Assembly: GCF_019797865.1 (NCBI RefSeq) | Contig: NZ_CP081869.1 | Coordinates: forward strand, 1,550,001 to 1,614,000 | DNA length: 64,000 nucleotides | Origin: Chenggangzhangella methanolivorans | Lineage (GTDB): Bacteria; Pseudomonadota; Alphaproteobacteria; Rhizobiales; Methylopilaceae | Direction: 5' to 3' | In this document: one piece after another, positions 47,127-56,252 of the stretch | How positions within the stretch are numbered: position 1 is the first letter of the stretch | How the letters are laid out: the number at the start of each line of letters is the position of its first letter | Position numbers and translations under genes: made by a program | Notes under the pieces: model-generated | Database searches by the model: none | Told to the model about the DNA's origin: nothing | Seen by the model: the letters and a program-made list of their open reading frames with translations, nothing else

Positions 47127-47833
47127 ATGTCGAACGCGCCGCTGATGCCGAAGGCGACCGCGGTCTGGCTCGTGGAGAACACCGCGCTGTCGTTCGCGCA
47201 GATCGCCGACTTCTGCAAGCTGCACGAGCTCGAGGTGAAGGCGGTGGCGGACGGCGACGCGGCGCAGGGCATCCGCGGCCTCGACCCGATCACCAACGGG
47301 CAGCTGACCCGCGAGGAGATCGAGAAGGGCCAGAAGAACCCGGACTACCGGCTCCAGCTCTCCGTCTCCAAGGTCCGCCTGCCCCCGATGAAGCCCCGCA
47401 AGGGCCCGCGCTACACGCCCGTCTCGCGCCGCCAGGACCGGCCGAACGCGATCCTCTGGCTGGTGCGCAACCATCCGGAGCTTCGCGACGCGCAGATCAT
47501 GCGTCTCGTCGGCACCACCAAGACGACGCTCGCGGCCATCCGCGACCGCACGCACTGGAACTCGCAGAATCTGAGCCCGATGGTCCGGTGACGCTCGGCC
47601 TCTGCTCGCAGATCGACCTCGACTTCGAGACCGCCAAGGCGGCCAAGGAGAACCCGGACGCGGTGCTGCGCAAGGAGGCTCCGGAGCCCGAGGAGACCCT
47701 GCTGTCCGCCGAGGTCACGACCGCGCGCGACGGCGACGGCGAGCTCGACGTCCAGAGCGTCTTCGCCAAGCTCAAGCAGCTGAAGCGCGACGAGACCGAG
47801 GAAGACGACGAGGACGACTACCGCCGGCGCTGA
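47127..47833 (+). CDS. trcR: Cell-cycle regulator TrcR (DUF1013), frameshifted
   Basis: About 235 aa. ATG 47127 is preceded by GAGGAGA. The N-terminal segment (PKATAVWLVENTALSFAQIA DFCKLHELEVKAVADGD) and the second HTH-like part (NAILWLVRNHPELRDAQIMR LVGTTKTTLAAIRDRTHWNS) are DUF1013 hallmarks. One base is missing near 47583 (expected SPMDPVTLGLCSQIDLD), and the frame then runs to an acidic tail EEDDEDDYRRR. NCBI names this family cell cycle transcriptional regulator TrcR, after Caulobacter. Confidence 0.85.
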
Positions 47834-47885
47834 GTCGATGGGACGAACGCGTCCCGGCCAGGCGAAACGGCGGCCGGGATGACGT

Positions 47886-49779
47886 CTATCCGAGACGCGC
47901 CTTCAGCGCCTCGCCGATCTCGTCGAGCGCGACCGGATCCTCGATGGTCGCGGGCATCGCCCACTCCTCGCCGTCGGCGATCTTCTGGATCGTGCCTCGC
48001 AGGATCTTGCCCGACCGGGTCTTCGGCAGCCGCTTCACCGCAAGCGCGGTCTTGAAGGCCGCCACCGGCCCGACCTTGTCGCGCACCCTGGCCACGATCT
48101 CGCGCTCGATGTCGGCGAGATCCCGCTCGACGCCGGCTTTCAGCACCACGAAGCCGACCGGCGCCTGGCCTTTCAGCGCGTCCGCCATGCCCACCACCGC
48201 GCATTCGGCGACGTCCGGGTGGCTGGCGATGGCCTCCTCCATGCTGCCGGTGGGAGAGCCGGTGGCCCGCGACGTTGATGATGTCGTCGGTGCGGGACAT
48301 GAAGAACACGTAGCCGTCCTCGTCTACGAAGCCGGCGTCCGCGGTGCGGTAATAGCCCGGGAAGGTCGTGAGATAGGCCTCGCGGAAGCGCTTCTCGTCA
48401 TTCCAGAGCGTCGGCAGGCATCCCGGGGGCAGCGGCAGCCTCAGCACGATGTTGCCGAGCTTGCCAACCGGCGCCTCGGCGCCCTCGTCGTCCAGCACCT
48501 TCAGGTCGTAGCCCGGCATCGGCACGGTCGGCGAGCCGTGCTTGATCGGCAGCCTCTCCACCCCGATCGGGTTGCCGACGATCGCCCAGCCGGTCTCGGT
48601 CTGCCAGCAATTGTCGATCACCGGAACGCCGAGCTTCTCCTCCGCCCACTGGATCGTCGCCGGATCGGCGCGCTCGCCCGCGAGATAGAGCGCCCGGAAG
48701 CCGGAAAGGTCGTAGCCGGCGAGCAGCTTTGCGTCCGGATCCTCCTTGCGGATGGCGCGGAAGGCGGTCGGCGCTGTGAACAGCGCGACGACCTTGTGCT
48801 CCTCGATCACACGCCAGAACGCGCCGGCGTCGGGCGTGCCCACGGGCTTGCCCTCATAGAGCACCGTGGTCGCGCCGATGCTGAGCGGCGCATAGACGAT
48901 GTAGGAGTGGCCGACGACCCAGCCGATGTCGGAGGCGCAGAAGAAGGTCTCGCCGGGCTCGGTTCCGTAGAGCCCGCCCATGCTCCAGGCGAGCGCGACC
49001 AGATAGCCGCCGCAGTCGCGCACCACGCCCTTGGGAACGCCGGTCGTGCCGGAGGTGTAAAGGATGTAGAGCGGGTCGGTCGCGGCCATGCGCGCGCATT
49101 CGCTGACCCTGCCGGAAGCCGCGTCGCGGAGCGCCTCCCAGTCGTGGTCGCGGCCCTCCGTCATCTCGGCGGCGAGCTCCGGACGCTGGAGCAGGATGAC
49201 GCTTTCGGGCGCATGCGCCGACAGCCGGATGGCCTCGTCCAGGAGCGGCTTGTACGCGACCTTGCGGGTCGGTTCGACACCGCAGGAGGCGGTGAGAATC
49301 ACCTTGGGCTTGGCGTCGTCGATGCGCTTGGCGAGCTCGCCGGCCGAAAATCCGCCGAACACCACGGAGTGGATCGCGCCGAGCCGCGCGCAGGCCAGCA
49401 TCCCGACGACGGCCTCGGGGACCATCGGCATATAGATGATGACGCGGTCGCCCTTGCCGACGCCGAAGTCTTCGAGCACGGCGCCGAAGCGCGAGACCTG
49501 TTCGGTGAGATCCCCATAGCTGTAGGTGCGCTTCACGCCGGTGACGGGGCTGTCATAGATCAGCGCCGTCTGTTCGCCGCGGCCGCCCGCCACGTGACGG
49601 TCGAGCAGGTTGTGGCAGACGTTGAGGATCCCGTCCGGGAACCAGCGGCCATAGACGCCAAGCGATGGATCGAAGGCTTTGCTGGGTTTCTCGATCCAGT
49701 CGATCGCTTCCGCGGCCTCGAGCCAGAACCCATCCGGATCGGCGAGCGAGCGGGCGTGGAGATCGGCGTAGGACGTCAT
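47886..49779 (-). CDS. prpE: Propionyl-CoA synthetase (acetyl-CoA synthetase family), frameshifted
   Basis: About 630 aa. The start MTSYADLHARSLADPDGFWL and the GRWFPDGILNVCHNLLDRHV block are typical of PrpE; the adenylation motif is YILYTSGTTGVPKGVVRDCG; IDNCWQTETGWAIVGNPIG is the PrpE/ACSS3 version of the substrate-site Trp motif; the C-terminal TRSGKILRGTIQ contains the acetylation Lys. An extra base at 48249-48251 (GGG on the plus strand) breaks the frame after INVAGHRLS; it resumes TGSMEEAIASHPDVAECAVV. It makes propionyl-CoA (or acetyl-CoA) from the acid and ATP. Confidence 0.88.
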
Positions 49780-49920
49780 CGGGGCTCCCGGAGCGGACGG
49801 TTCTGGGCGTCTCTTCGTTCGCTCGGGATTTTAGCGGTAGGCTGCCACTCGCGCCATGTCTCTGCAGAGCGAACGGGCCTAGGGTTCCTCCGCGTAGCCT
49901 AAACCCATGACAAAGGCGGC

Positions 49921-49949
49921 GTGACAATGTTTTTCCCGTCCGAGATATT
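49921..49949 (+). promoter_or_regulatory. Probable promoter of the orphan gene at 49998
   Basis: GTGACA (49921-49926, five of six to TTGACA), 17-bp spacer, GATATT (49944-49949). The following leader would be about 40 nt and contains GGGAGG before the proposed start. The rest of the 49780-49920 stretch shows no feature. Confidence 0.45.
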
Positions 49950-49997
49950 CGAACACTGAAAGAGCTATCACGACCAAATAGATGGGAGGCCACAGTC

Positions 49998-50265
49998 ATT
50001 ACGAATGCCGAAATCATCGACAGAATCCTTGCGGTGATCGACCGGTACCGCCAAGGTCAAGGTTCGCTTTCACATATCGAGTCGGCGCTTGATATTTACG
50101 AACCACTCCTTGAAAACGTTGACTACCACAAGCGGTCTGAGCTCCGCAGATACATGCCCAGAATATATAGAAGACCTCACTCCGATTGAGGAAGAATTGG
50201 GGTGGAAATCCAGCCAAAACGCGCTTGATGCGCTCGTAGAAGCCTTGAAAGCCTTTAGAACGTAG
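49998..50265 (+). CDS. AT-richer orphan hypothetical gene, probable AUU start, frameshifted
   Basis: About 88 aa. The frame starting ATT ACG AAT GCC reads TNAEIIDRILAVIDRYRQGQ GSLSHIESALDIYEPLLENV and DYHKRSEL; after one indel near 50150 the neighbouring frame continues CPEYIEDLTPIEEELGWKSS QNALDALVEALKAF and ends TAG at 50263-50265. GGGAGG (49984-49989) lies 8 nt before the ATT. No ATG or GTG start fits, so either ATT is used or a base is wrong. GC is near 50% against ~70% around it, and codon use differs, which points to transfer. No family recognised; the size suits an immunity protein. Confidence 0.55.
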
Positions 50266-50266
50266 C

Positions 50267-50311
50267 AAAAAAGACGGAGGGGCCGCGGCCCTCCCGGGCG
50301 GCGACCCCTCC
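50267..50311 (-). terminator. Intrinsic terminator of the micro-gene transcript
   Basis: On the minus strand GGAGGGG (50311-50305) pairs with CCCCTCC (50282-50276) around an inner GC hairpin and is followed by GTCTTTTTT (50275-50267). It ends the transcript that carries the small gene at 50327-50436. Confidence 0.75.
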
Positions 50312-50326
50312 CATTGCAGATCGCGG

Positions 50327-50436
50327 CTATCGATGAACCGTCGACCCGTCCTGATCGGTGAAGATCAGGCGAGACCCCCGCACCGGGAGATCCAGGTCGC
50401 AGCCCTCATCGAGCGCTGATCGTGACAATGAGACAC
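50327..50436 (-). CDS. Micro-gene (about 36 aa) with an extreme Shine-Dalgarno sequence, probably frameshifted
   Basis: GTG 50436 follows AAAGGAGGTGATCCA with 7 nt from AGGAGG. Read as given it encodes 23 aa ending in TGA. Adding one G after CAC GAT CA (near 50418) joins it to the frame ALDEGCDLDLPVRGSRLIFT DQDGSTVHR with TAG at 50327-50329, which looks like real protein. A terminator follows (50267-50311). The region 50452-50683 upstream shows no gene. Function unknown. Confidence 0.5.
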
Positions 50437-50451
50437 TGGATCACCTCCTTT
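50437..50451 (-). promoter_or_regulatory. 15-nt Shine-Dalgarno site complementary to the whole 16S rRNA tail
   Basis: The minus strand reads AAAGGAGGTGATCCA, the perfect complement of the 16S rRNA 3' tail TGGATCACCTCCTTT. Typical sites match 4-7 nt. It lies directly before a GTG start. Confidence 0.8.
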
Positions 50452-50683
50452 CATAGGCCCGTCCACGTCGGGCGGTTGATGCTTTGGCTTCGCCGACCTG
50501 CCGGTCGTGTCGCCCGCGCGGCTCGTGGCAGCGCAACGGCGACAGCGGGCCGACAGATGAAAACATGGGTCGCATCGCGCTGCGTCGCAACCTTCGCGCT
50601 CGGGCGCAGCGAAATTGTCCACACGCGAAACGCTTTCGCGGCTTGCAAAATCTCTTCGGCTTGAAGGCGCCCGCGCGCGCCCG

Positions 50684-51541
50684 ATGATCTCTCTGATGCG
50701 CGCGCTCGCCGACCTCAGCCTCGAACATGTCGCCCGCGGCGGGCTCGCGGCGCGGGGCCTCGTCTACATGATGGTGGCGGGCTCGCGGTGCTGGCCGCGA
50801 TCGGCTCGGCGGCGGCGTCGGAGGCGGCGGCAGCGCGCTGCGCTGGCTGCTCGGCCAGCCGCTCGGCGTCTTGCCGCTGGCGCTCATCGGCGTCGGGCTG
50901 GCGTGCTTCTCGGGCTGGCGTCTCGTCAGCGCCGCGCTCGACCCCGACCGCCACGGCCCTCGCCCAAGGGATTGGGGACGCGGGCCGTTCACGCCCTGTC
51001 GGGAATCGTGAACGGCGGCCTCGCGCTGACGGCCTTCGGCCTTGCGGCGGGCGCGGGATCGGGCGGCGGCGACGACGCCGCGGCGCAGGATTGGACCGCC
51101 TGGCTCCTGACCCAGCCGTTCGGGCGATGGCTCGTCGCGGCGGTCGGCGTCGGAGTGATCGGCGCCGGCGCGTTCCATCTCTGGAAGGCGTGGCGCGGCG
51201 ACATGCTGAAACGCCTCTCGGTCCCGGCCGACAAGCGCAAGGCGGCACTCGCGCTCGGCCGTCTCGGCTATGCGGCCCGCGGCGTGGTGTTCGGCGTCAT
51301 CGGCGCCTTCCTCGTCGTCGCCGCGCTCCACAGCGACTCCGACGAGGCCAAGGGTCTCGGCGGCGCGCTGGAGACGTTGCGCGAACAGCCCTTCGGCTGG
51401 GCGCTGCTCGCCTTCGTGGCCGCGGGGCTTGCGGCCTTCGGCCTTCGGCCTGCGCAGGCCCCGCTGGCGGCGCATCGAGGCGCCGATCTTTCCGGGGCGA
51501 AGTCAGCGATCGACGCGCTCGCGCGGAAGGCGGGGGCTTAG
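50684..51541 (+). CDS. DUF1206 membrane protein, three compensating deletions
   Basis: 285 aa as read from ATG 50684. Hydrophobic repeats typical of DUF1206 are clear in the second half (VHALSGIVNGGLALTAFGLA, GYAARGVVFGVIGAFLVVAA). The first repeat is lost in an Arg-rich stretch between 50780 and 50965. Single-base deletions near 50781, 50808 and 50963 would restore GLAVLAAIGSGGGVGG, ALRWLLGQPLGVLPLALIGV and GLACFSGWRLVSAALDPD. The last ~25 residues may also be out of frame. Role of DUF1206 unknown; six helices in three pairs are expected. Confidence 0.75.
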   Translation: MISLMRALADLSLEHVARGGLAARGLVYMMVAGSRCWPRSARRRRRRRRQRAALAARPAARRLAAGAHRRRAGVLLGLASRQRRARPRPPRPSPKGLGTRAVHALSGIVNGGLALTAFGLAAGAGSGGGDDAAAQDWTAWLLTQPFGRWLVAAVGVGVIGAGAFHLWKAWRGDMLKRLSVPADKRKAALALGRLGYAARGVVFGVIGAFLVVAALHSDSDEAKGLGGALETLREQPFGWALLAFVAAGLAAFGLRPAQAPLAAHRGADLSGAKSAIDALARKAGA

Positions 51542-51598
51542 CGGGCCGACGCCCGCCCCGGCATCGCAACCGTTCGCCCGCCTGCTATGCTCGCCGCC

Positions 51599-53127
51599 AT
51601 GCGCCTCCCCTCCCCCTCCCCGCCGACGACGCCCGTCTCCTGCTTGACGCCCTCGGGGTTTCCGATGACCGGCTTCACGGCGGCCTTTTCGCCCGCTCGC
51701 CAATTGACGGCGCGGAGATCGCGCGCGTCGCCGAAACCTCCCCCGCAGACGTCGCCTTGATGATCGAGGCGGCGCACTCGGCCTTCCTCGATTGGCGCTC
51801 CGTCCCGGCGCCTCGCCGCGGCGAGCTCGTGCGGCTGTTCGGCGAGGAGCTGCGCGCCGCCAAGGACGCGCTCGGGCGCCTCGTGACCATCGAGGCCGGC
51901 AAGGTGCTCTCCGAAGGCCTCGGCGAGGTCCAGGAGATGATCGACGTCTGCGACTTCGCGGTCGGTCTCTCGCGTCAGCTGCACGGGCTCGACATCGCCA
52001 GCGAGCGCCCGGACCACCGCATGGCCGAGCTCTGGCGGCCGCTCGGCGTGGTCGGGATCATTTCGGCGTTCAACTTCCCAGTCGCGGTCTGGGCCTGGAA
52101 CGCGGCGCTGGCGCTCGTCTGCGGAAACCCGGTGGTCTGGAAGCCGTCGGAAAAGACGCCGCTCACCGCGCTCGCGGCCCAGGCCCTGTTCGAGCGGGCC
52201 GTCGCGCGCTTCCGGAACGCCGGCGGAAAGGCGCCCGACGGCTGTCGCAGGTCGCGCCCGGCGGCGCGGACGTCGGCGAGGCGCTGGTCGACAGCCCGCT
52301 CGTCGCCCTGGTGTCCGCCACCGGCTCCACCGCCATGGGCCGGCGGGTCGCGCCGCGCCTCGCCGCCCGCTTCGCCCGCGCTGCTGGAGCTGGCGGCAAC
52401 AACGCCGCGATCGTGCGCCCCTCGGCCGACCTCTGACCCTTCGCGCCGTCGCCTTCTCGGCCATGGGAACCGCTGGCCAGCGCTGCACGACGTTGCGCCG
52501 CCTCATCGTCCATGACGACGTCTATGACGCGCTGATCCCACGGCTGAAACAGGCGTTCGCGAACGCCGCGGTCGGCGATCCGCGACGCGACGGCGTGCTG
52601 GTCGGCCCGCTGATCGACGCTCGAGCCTGCGACGCCATGATGGCGGCGCTCGACGCCGCCCGCGCGCTGGGCGCAAGGGTTTCTGGCGGGGAGGCGGTCG
52701 ACGTCCCGGGACTCGACGGCGGCGTCTATGTCCGCCCGGCGCTGGTCGAGATGCCGGCGCAGCGGGGCCCGATGCTCGCCGAGACCTTCGCGCCGATCCT
52801 CTATGTGGCGCGCGAATCCGATCTCGGCGCCGCGATCGGGCTGAACAACGCCGTCGCGCAGGGGCTGTCGTCCTCGATCTTCACCAACGACCTTCGCGAG
52901 GCCGAGGCCTTCGCGTCGGCCCGCGGCTCCGACTGCGGATCGCCAACGTCAACATCGGCCCCTCGGGCGCCGAGATCGGCGGCGCGTTCGGCGGCGAGAA
53001 GGAGACCGGCGGCGGCCGGGAGTCCGGCTCCGACAGCTGGAAGGCCTATATGCGCCGCGTCACGCAAACCGTGAATTACGGGGCGGACCTGCCGCTCTCC
53101 CAAGGCGTGAAATTCGATCTTTCCTGA
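51599..53127 (+). CDS. Aldehyde dehydrogenase, ALDH7 type (L-aminoadipate-semialdehyde dehydrogenase-like), several frameshifts
   Basis: About 509 aa if repaired. Conserved pieces in order: [113 protein letters not shown], catalytic Cys in [20 protein letters not shown], then [20 protein letters not shown] and a C-terminus ending KFDLS at 53127. Breaks lie near 51622, 52243, 52385, 52434 and 52933. This subfamily oxidises piperideine-6-carboxylate/aminoadipate semialdehyde in lysine breakdown. Five errors in 1.5 kb is the worst density in the window; true decay cannot be excluded. Confidence 0.8.
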
Positions 53128-53152
53128 GTGACGCGAAGAGTTTCCGGCCGTC

Positions 53153-53199
53153 TTGCGCCGGCAAAACTTTCTCTCGCCATCTTGCCGGCAAGATATATT
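53153..53199 (+). promoter_or_regulatory. Paired palindromes and -10 box upstream of the toxin gene
   Basis: TTGCGCCGGCAA (53153-53164) and CTTGCCGGCAAG (53181-53192, a perfect 12-bp palindrome) are two copies of a TTGC-CGGCAA motif about 28 bp apart. The second abuts TATATT (53194-53199), a good -10. No clear -35 was found, which fits an activator- or repressor-controlled promoter. Confidence 0.5.
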
Positions 53200-53273
53200 T
53201 CGCCTCAATTGTCATCTGATTAATCTTCGCCCTACCCCTTCGGATCTCGACGAGGGACCTGAGGGAGCGAAGC

Positions 53274-54376
53274 ATGGGCCTCAATCTCAATCCGCTCGAC
53301 ATGGCGAAAGGCGCGGCCGACGCCGTCGGCGACGTCGCCTCGGGCGGCGCGGACGCGTTCGGCGAGGCGCTCAACGCCGCGCGGACGGCAGCGGCCGGGA
53401 TGTCGGCCGCCGACATCGGCCATCTCGTCCTCGACGGCGCCGGCATGGTTCCGGTGGTGGGCGAGGTCGCGGATCTCGCCAACGGCGCCTGGTGTGCGGC
53501 CGAAGGCGATTGGGCGAACGCCGCGCTGTCGGCCGGCGCCGCCATTCCGTTTGCGGGCAACGTCGCCACCGGCGCCAAATGGGTGAAGCGCGGCGTGGAC
53601 GTCGCCGACACGCTTTCGGACGGCGCGAGGGCCGCCGACAAGGCCGCGGACGGGGCCAAGCTCGCCAAGGCCGCGAACGACGGAAAGATCCCCGGAGACG
53701 GGAAGGTTCCCGGAGACGGCAAGGCGCCGGGATACGGCAAGATCCCGGCCGACGCCAAATCTCGGCCGACGCCAGGACCTCGAAGGTCGCGCCGAACGCC
53801 ACGGTCAGCCGCACCGAAGGCAAGAACGAGTTTACCTGGACCACAGACTCGGAAGGCCGCTTCGCCTCCGGCGAGGCCAGGCTCAAGGAGGACTTCGGCG
53901 GCGGCAAGCGGCCGAAGTCGGAGACCGACGCCCAGAAGGACGCCGCCGCCAAGGGCAAGGACGGCGATCAGGGCGGGCACATGTTCGCCTACCGCTTCAC
54001 CAAGGGCCAGGGCGAGATCAACCTCGTGCCCCAGGACGCCAACCTCAATGTCGGCGCCTGGAAGAAGATGGAGAACGAGTTCGCCGACTGGGTGAACAAC
54101 GGCAAGGAGGTCAATGTCGAGGTCGTGGCCAAGCGCTCGTCCGGCGACCGGCCCGACACGTTCCGCGCGAGCTACGAGGTGACCGATCCTTCGAGCGGCA
54201 AGGTCATCTACGAGAACTCCAAGCGCTTCGAAAACGCGCCCGGCGAGACGTTTGACCGGGTGTCATCGAAGGATATTAAGAACTGGGCGACGCGGGATGA
54301 CGACGGGAGAGCTCGTGACCAAGGACGACCGCATCGTCGAGATCGCCAAGGGCCTCGGCGCCATGCCGCGGCTTGA
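53274..54376 (+). CDS. Polymorphic toxin: pretoxin-like N-terminus plus DNA/RNA non-specific endonuclease (NS_2 type), frameshifted
   Basis: N-terminal ~110 residues hold a small amphipathic start and the pretoxin-like block GMVPVVGEVADLANGAWCAA..GDWANAALSAGAAIPFAGNVAT. A GDGK.PG repeat linker follows (about 140-160). One A is missing near 53758; the frame then continues ISADARTSKVAPNATVSRTE into the nuclease: FTWTTDSEGRFASGEARLKE, GKGKD-like KDGDQGGHMFAYRFTKGQGE with the catalytic His, INLVPQDANLNVGAWKKMEN. This is the Endonuclea_NS_2 (YeeF C-terminal) pattern. The reading past ~54290 is a shadow of the immunity gene, so the true stop is probably near 54300. No secretion domain seen. Confidence 0.8.
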
Positions 54377-54686
54377 TCCCGCCTGGCGTTCGCTCGCCAT
54401 GGTGTTCACCTTCGACGGCAAATATCCGTCGAATTTCGGCTACTGCTTCACGGGCGACGGCGCGGACGACTGGAAGCCGGTGTCGAACCGCGAGGATGAG
54501 CTCGACGACGAGGTGACGGGCCTGCGCGAGACGCTCGCGGAAGAGACCGGCTCGGCCTTCTCGCAGGTACTGTTTCGCCTCGAGCGCGAGACCGGCAGAA
54601 TCGCCTTCGACTTCGCCTATGAGGGCAAGCGCTGGGAGGTGACGCCGCGCAACGTCGCCGAGGTGATCGCGGCGATCCGGCCCTAA
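54297..54686 (+). CDS. Probable immunity protein (YezG/DUF600-like)
   Basis: 129 aa from ATG 54297 (MTTGELVTKDDRIVEIAKGL). Features are RLDPAWRSLAMVFTFDGKYP, NFGYCFTGDGADDWKPVSN, and a helical end FRLERETGRIAFDFAYEGKR WEVTPRNVAEVIAAIRP. Size, acidity and position directly after an NS_2 nuclease toxin fit an immunity role; YezG (DUF600) pairs with YeeF in Bacillus. The fold assignment is inference. It ends 6 bp before the convergent nfeD gene. Confidence 0.7.
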   Translation: MTTGELVTKDDRIVEIAKGLGAMPRLDPAWRSLAMVFTFDGKYPSNFGYCFTGDGADDWKPVSNREDELDDEVTGLRETLAEETGSAFSQVLFRLERETGRIAFDFAYEGKRWEVTPRNVAEVIAAIRP

Positions 54687-54692
54687 AGGGCT

Positions 54693-55143
54693 TCAGAGCT
54701 CCGGCGCGACCGAAAGGTTCGCGCCGTCGGCGGCCGTGACCTTCACGCGCGTACCCGAGGGCATGTCGGGGCCCTGCACGCGCCAGATCGTGTCGTCGAT
54801 GCGGATGCGGCCCTCGCCGTTGAGGATCGGCGCTTCGAGCGTAAGACGCGGCCGACATGGCGCTCGGCCCGGCGGTTCAGCATCGGTCGATCGGTCGAGG
54901 CGGCGTTGTCGGGACGGCCGAGGAACCACCAGCCGACCGCCGCCGCGAGCCCGAGCATGGCGAAGCCCACGACCTCGATCTGCCAGCCCGGATCGAACAG
55001 AAGCGCAAGTCCACCCACCACGATCGCCGCCATGCCGAGCCAGAGCAGCAGCGTGCCCGGCGCGATGAGCTCGAGGCGAGCAGCACGAGGCCGAGCACGA
55101 CCCACCGCCAGGCGCCGAGCGCGATCACGAAGCTCTCGATCAT
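54693..55143 (-). CDS. NfeD-family membrane protein, two frameshifts
   Basis: About 150 aa. It starts MIESFVIALGAWRWVVLGLV; after a missing base near 55076 it reads LELIAPGTLLLWLGMAAIVV GGLALLF, a second helix pair, then after a second missing base near 54845 the OB-like C-terminal domain LTLEAPILNGEGRIRIDDTI WRVQGPDMPSGTRVKV. Short NfeD proteins accompany SPFH/stomatin proteins, as here (37 bp downstream of one), in membrane microdomains. Confidence 0.85.
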
Positions 55144-55180
55144 GGAAGGCTCCTGACGAGCCGATCGGAACTGCGCGTCA

Positions 55181-56188
55181 TCAGGCCCCTCCGCCGGGAG
55201 GCGTCTGCTGGCCGGTGAAGACCACGCCGCCGCTCGGCGGAACGCTCGTCGTCCGCGGAGCGGTGGAGCGGGCTGCCGGCGTCGCGGCCGCGGCGCCGCC
55301 GAAGGAGTCGCGCGCGATCTCCGCGACGCCCGCAAGCGAGCCCAGCAGCGCCGTCGCCTCGTAGGGCAGCACCATGGTCTTCTGGTTGGGCGAGGTCGCC
55401 ATCGCCTTGAGCGCCTCGACGTATTTCTGCGCGATGAAGTAGTTGAGCGCCGCCATGTCGCCGCGCGAGACCGCCTCGCTCACCATCGTGGTCGCGCTCG
55501 CCTCGGCCTGCGCGGAGCGCTCGCGCGCCTCGGCGTCGCGATAGGCGGCCTCCTTGCGGCCTTCGGCCTCCAGGATCTGCGCCTGCTTGGCGCCTTCGGC
55601 GACGAGGATCGACGCGCGCTTCTCGCGCTCGGCCTTCATCTGCCGGCCCATCGCGGTGACGATGTCGGAGGGCGGGGTGATGTCCTTGATCTCGATGCGC
55701 GTGACCTTGACGCCCCAGGGCGAGGCCGCGGCGTCCACCACATGGAGCAGGCGCGAGTTGATCTCGTCACGCTGGCTCAGCATGTGGTCGAGGTCCATGG
55801 AGCCCAGAACCGAGCGGATGTTGGTCATGGTGAGCGCGAGGATGGCGCGTTCGAGGTTCGTCACCTCGTAGGACGCCTGGGCCGCGTCGATCACCTGGAA
55901 GAACGCCACGCCGTCGACCTGCACGATGGCGTTGTCCTTGGAGATCACGTCCTGCCGCGGGATCTCGAGCACCTGCTCCATCATGTTCATCTTCCGCCCG
56001 ATCTGGTCGATGAACGGCACGATGAGGGTGAGGCCCGGATGCAGCGTGCGGGTGTATTTCTGGAAGCGCTCGACCGTGTAGTTATAGCCTTGCGGCACGG
56101 TCTTCACGCCGGCGAAGATCACGAAGATGACCAGCGCCGCGACGACCAGCGCCGCGATGTCGAAGCCAGAAAGATCGCCCGAAAACAT
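55181..56188 (-). CDS. SPFH/Band 7 (stomatin-like, QmcA type) protein
   Basis: 335 aa. One N-terminal membrane helix ([20 protein letters not shown]), then the band 7 domain ([74 protein letters not shown]), a coiled coil ([27 protein letters not shown]) and a Pro/Thr-rich tail. It scaffolds membrane microdomains and modulates proteases such as FtsH. It forms an operon with nfeD. Confidence 0.92.
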   Translation of the reverse strand: MFSGDLSGFDIAALVVAALVIFVIFAGVKTVPQGYNYTVERFQKYTRTLHPGLTLIVPFIDQIGRKMNMMEQVLEIPRQDVISKDNAIVQVDGVAFFQVIDAAQASYEVTNLERAILALTMTNIRSVLGSMDLDHMLSQRDEINSRLLHVVDAAASPWGVKVTRIEIKDITPPSDIVTAMGRQMKAEREKRASILVAEGAKQAQILEAEGRKEAAYRDAEARERSAQAEASATTMVSEAVSRGDMAALNYFIAQKYVEALKAMATSPNQKTMVLPYEATALLGSLAGVAEIARDSFGGAAAATPAARSTAPRTTSVPPSGGVVFTGQQTPPGGGA

Positions 56189-56252
56189 GTCGCCCCCTAC
56201 CGCGCGTTGACGCGCATTGGGCCCGACCGGGCGGCGGAAGGCAACCGCCGCG

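Noticed and set aside
50437..50451. Fragment of a 16S rRNA gene (TGGATCACCTCCTTT)
   Set aside because: Only the 15-nt tail matches and nothing of the upstream 16S helix 45 is present. On the minus strand it is an SD site at correct distance from a start codon.
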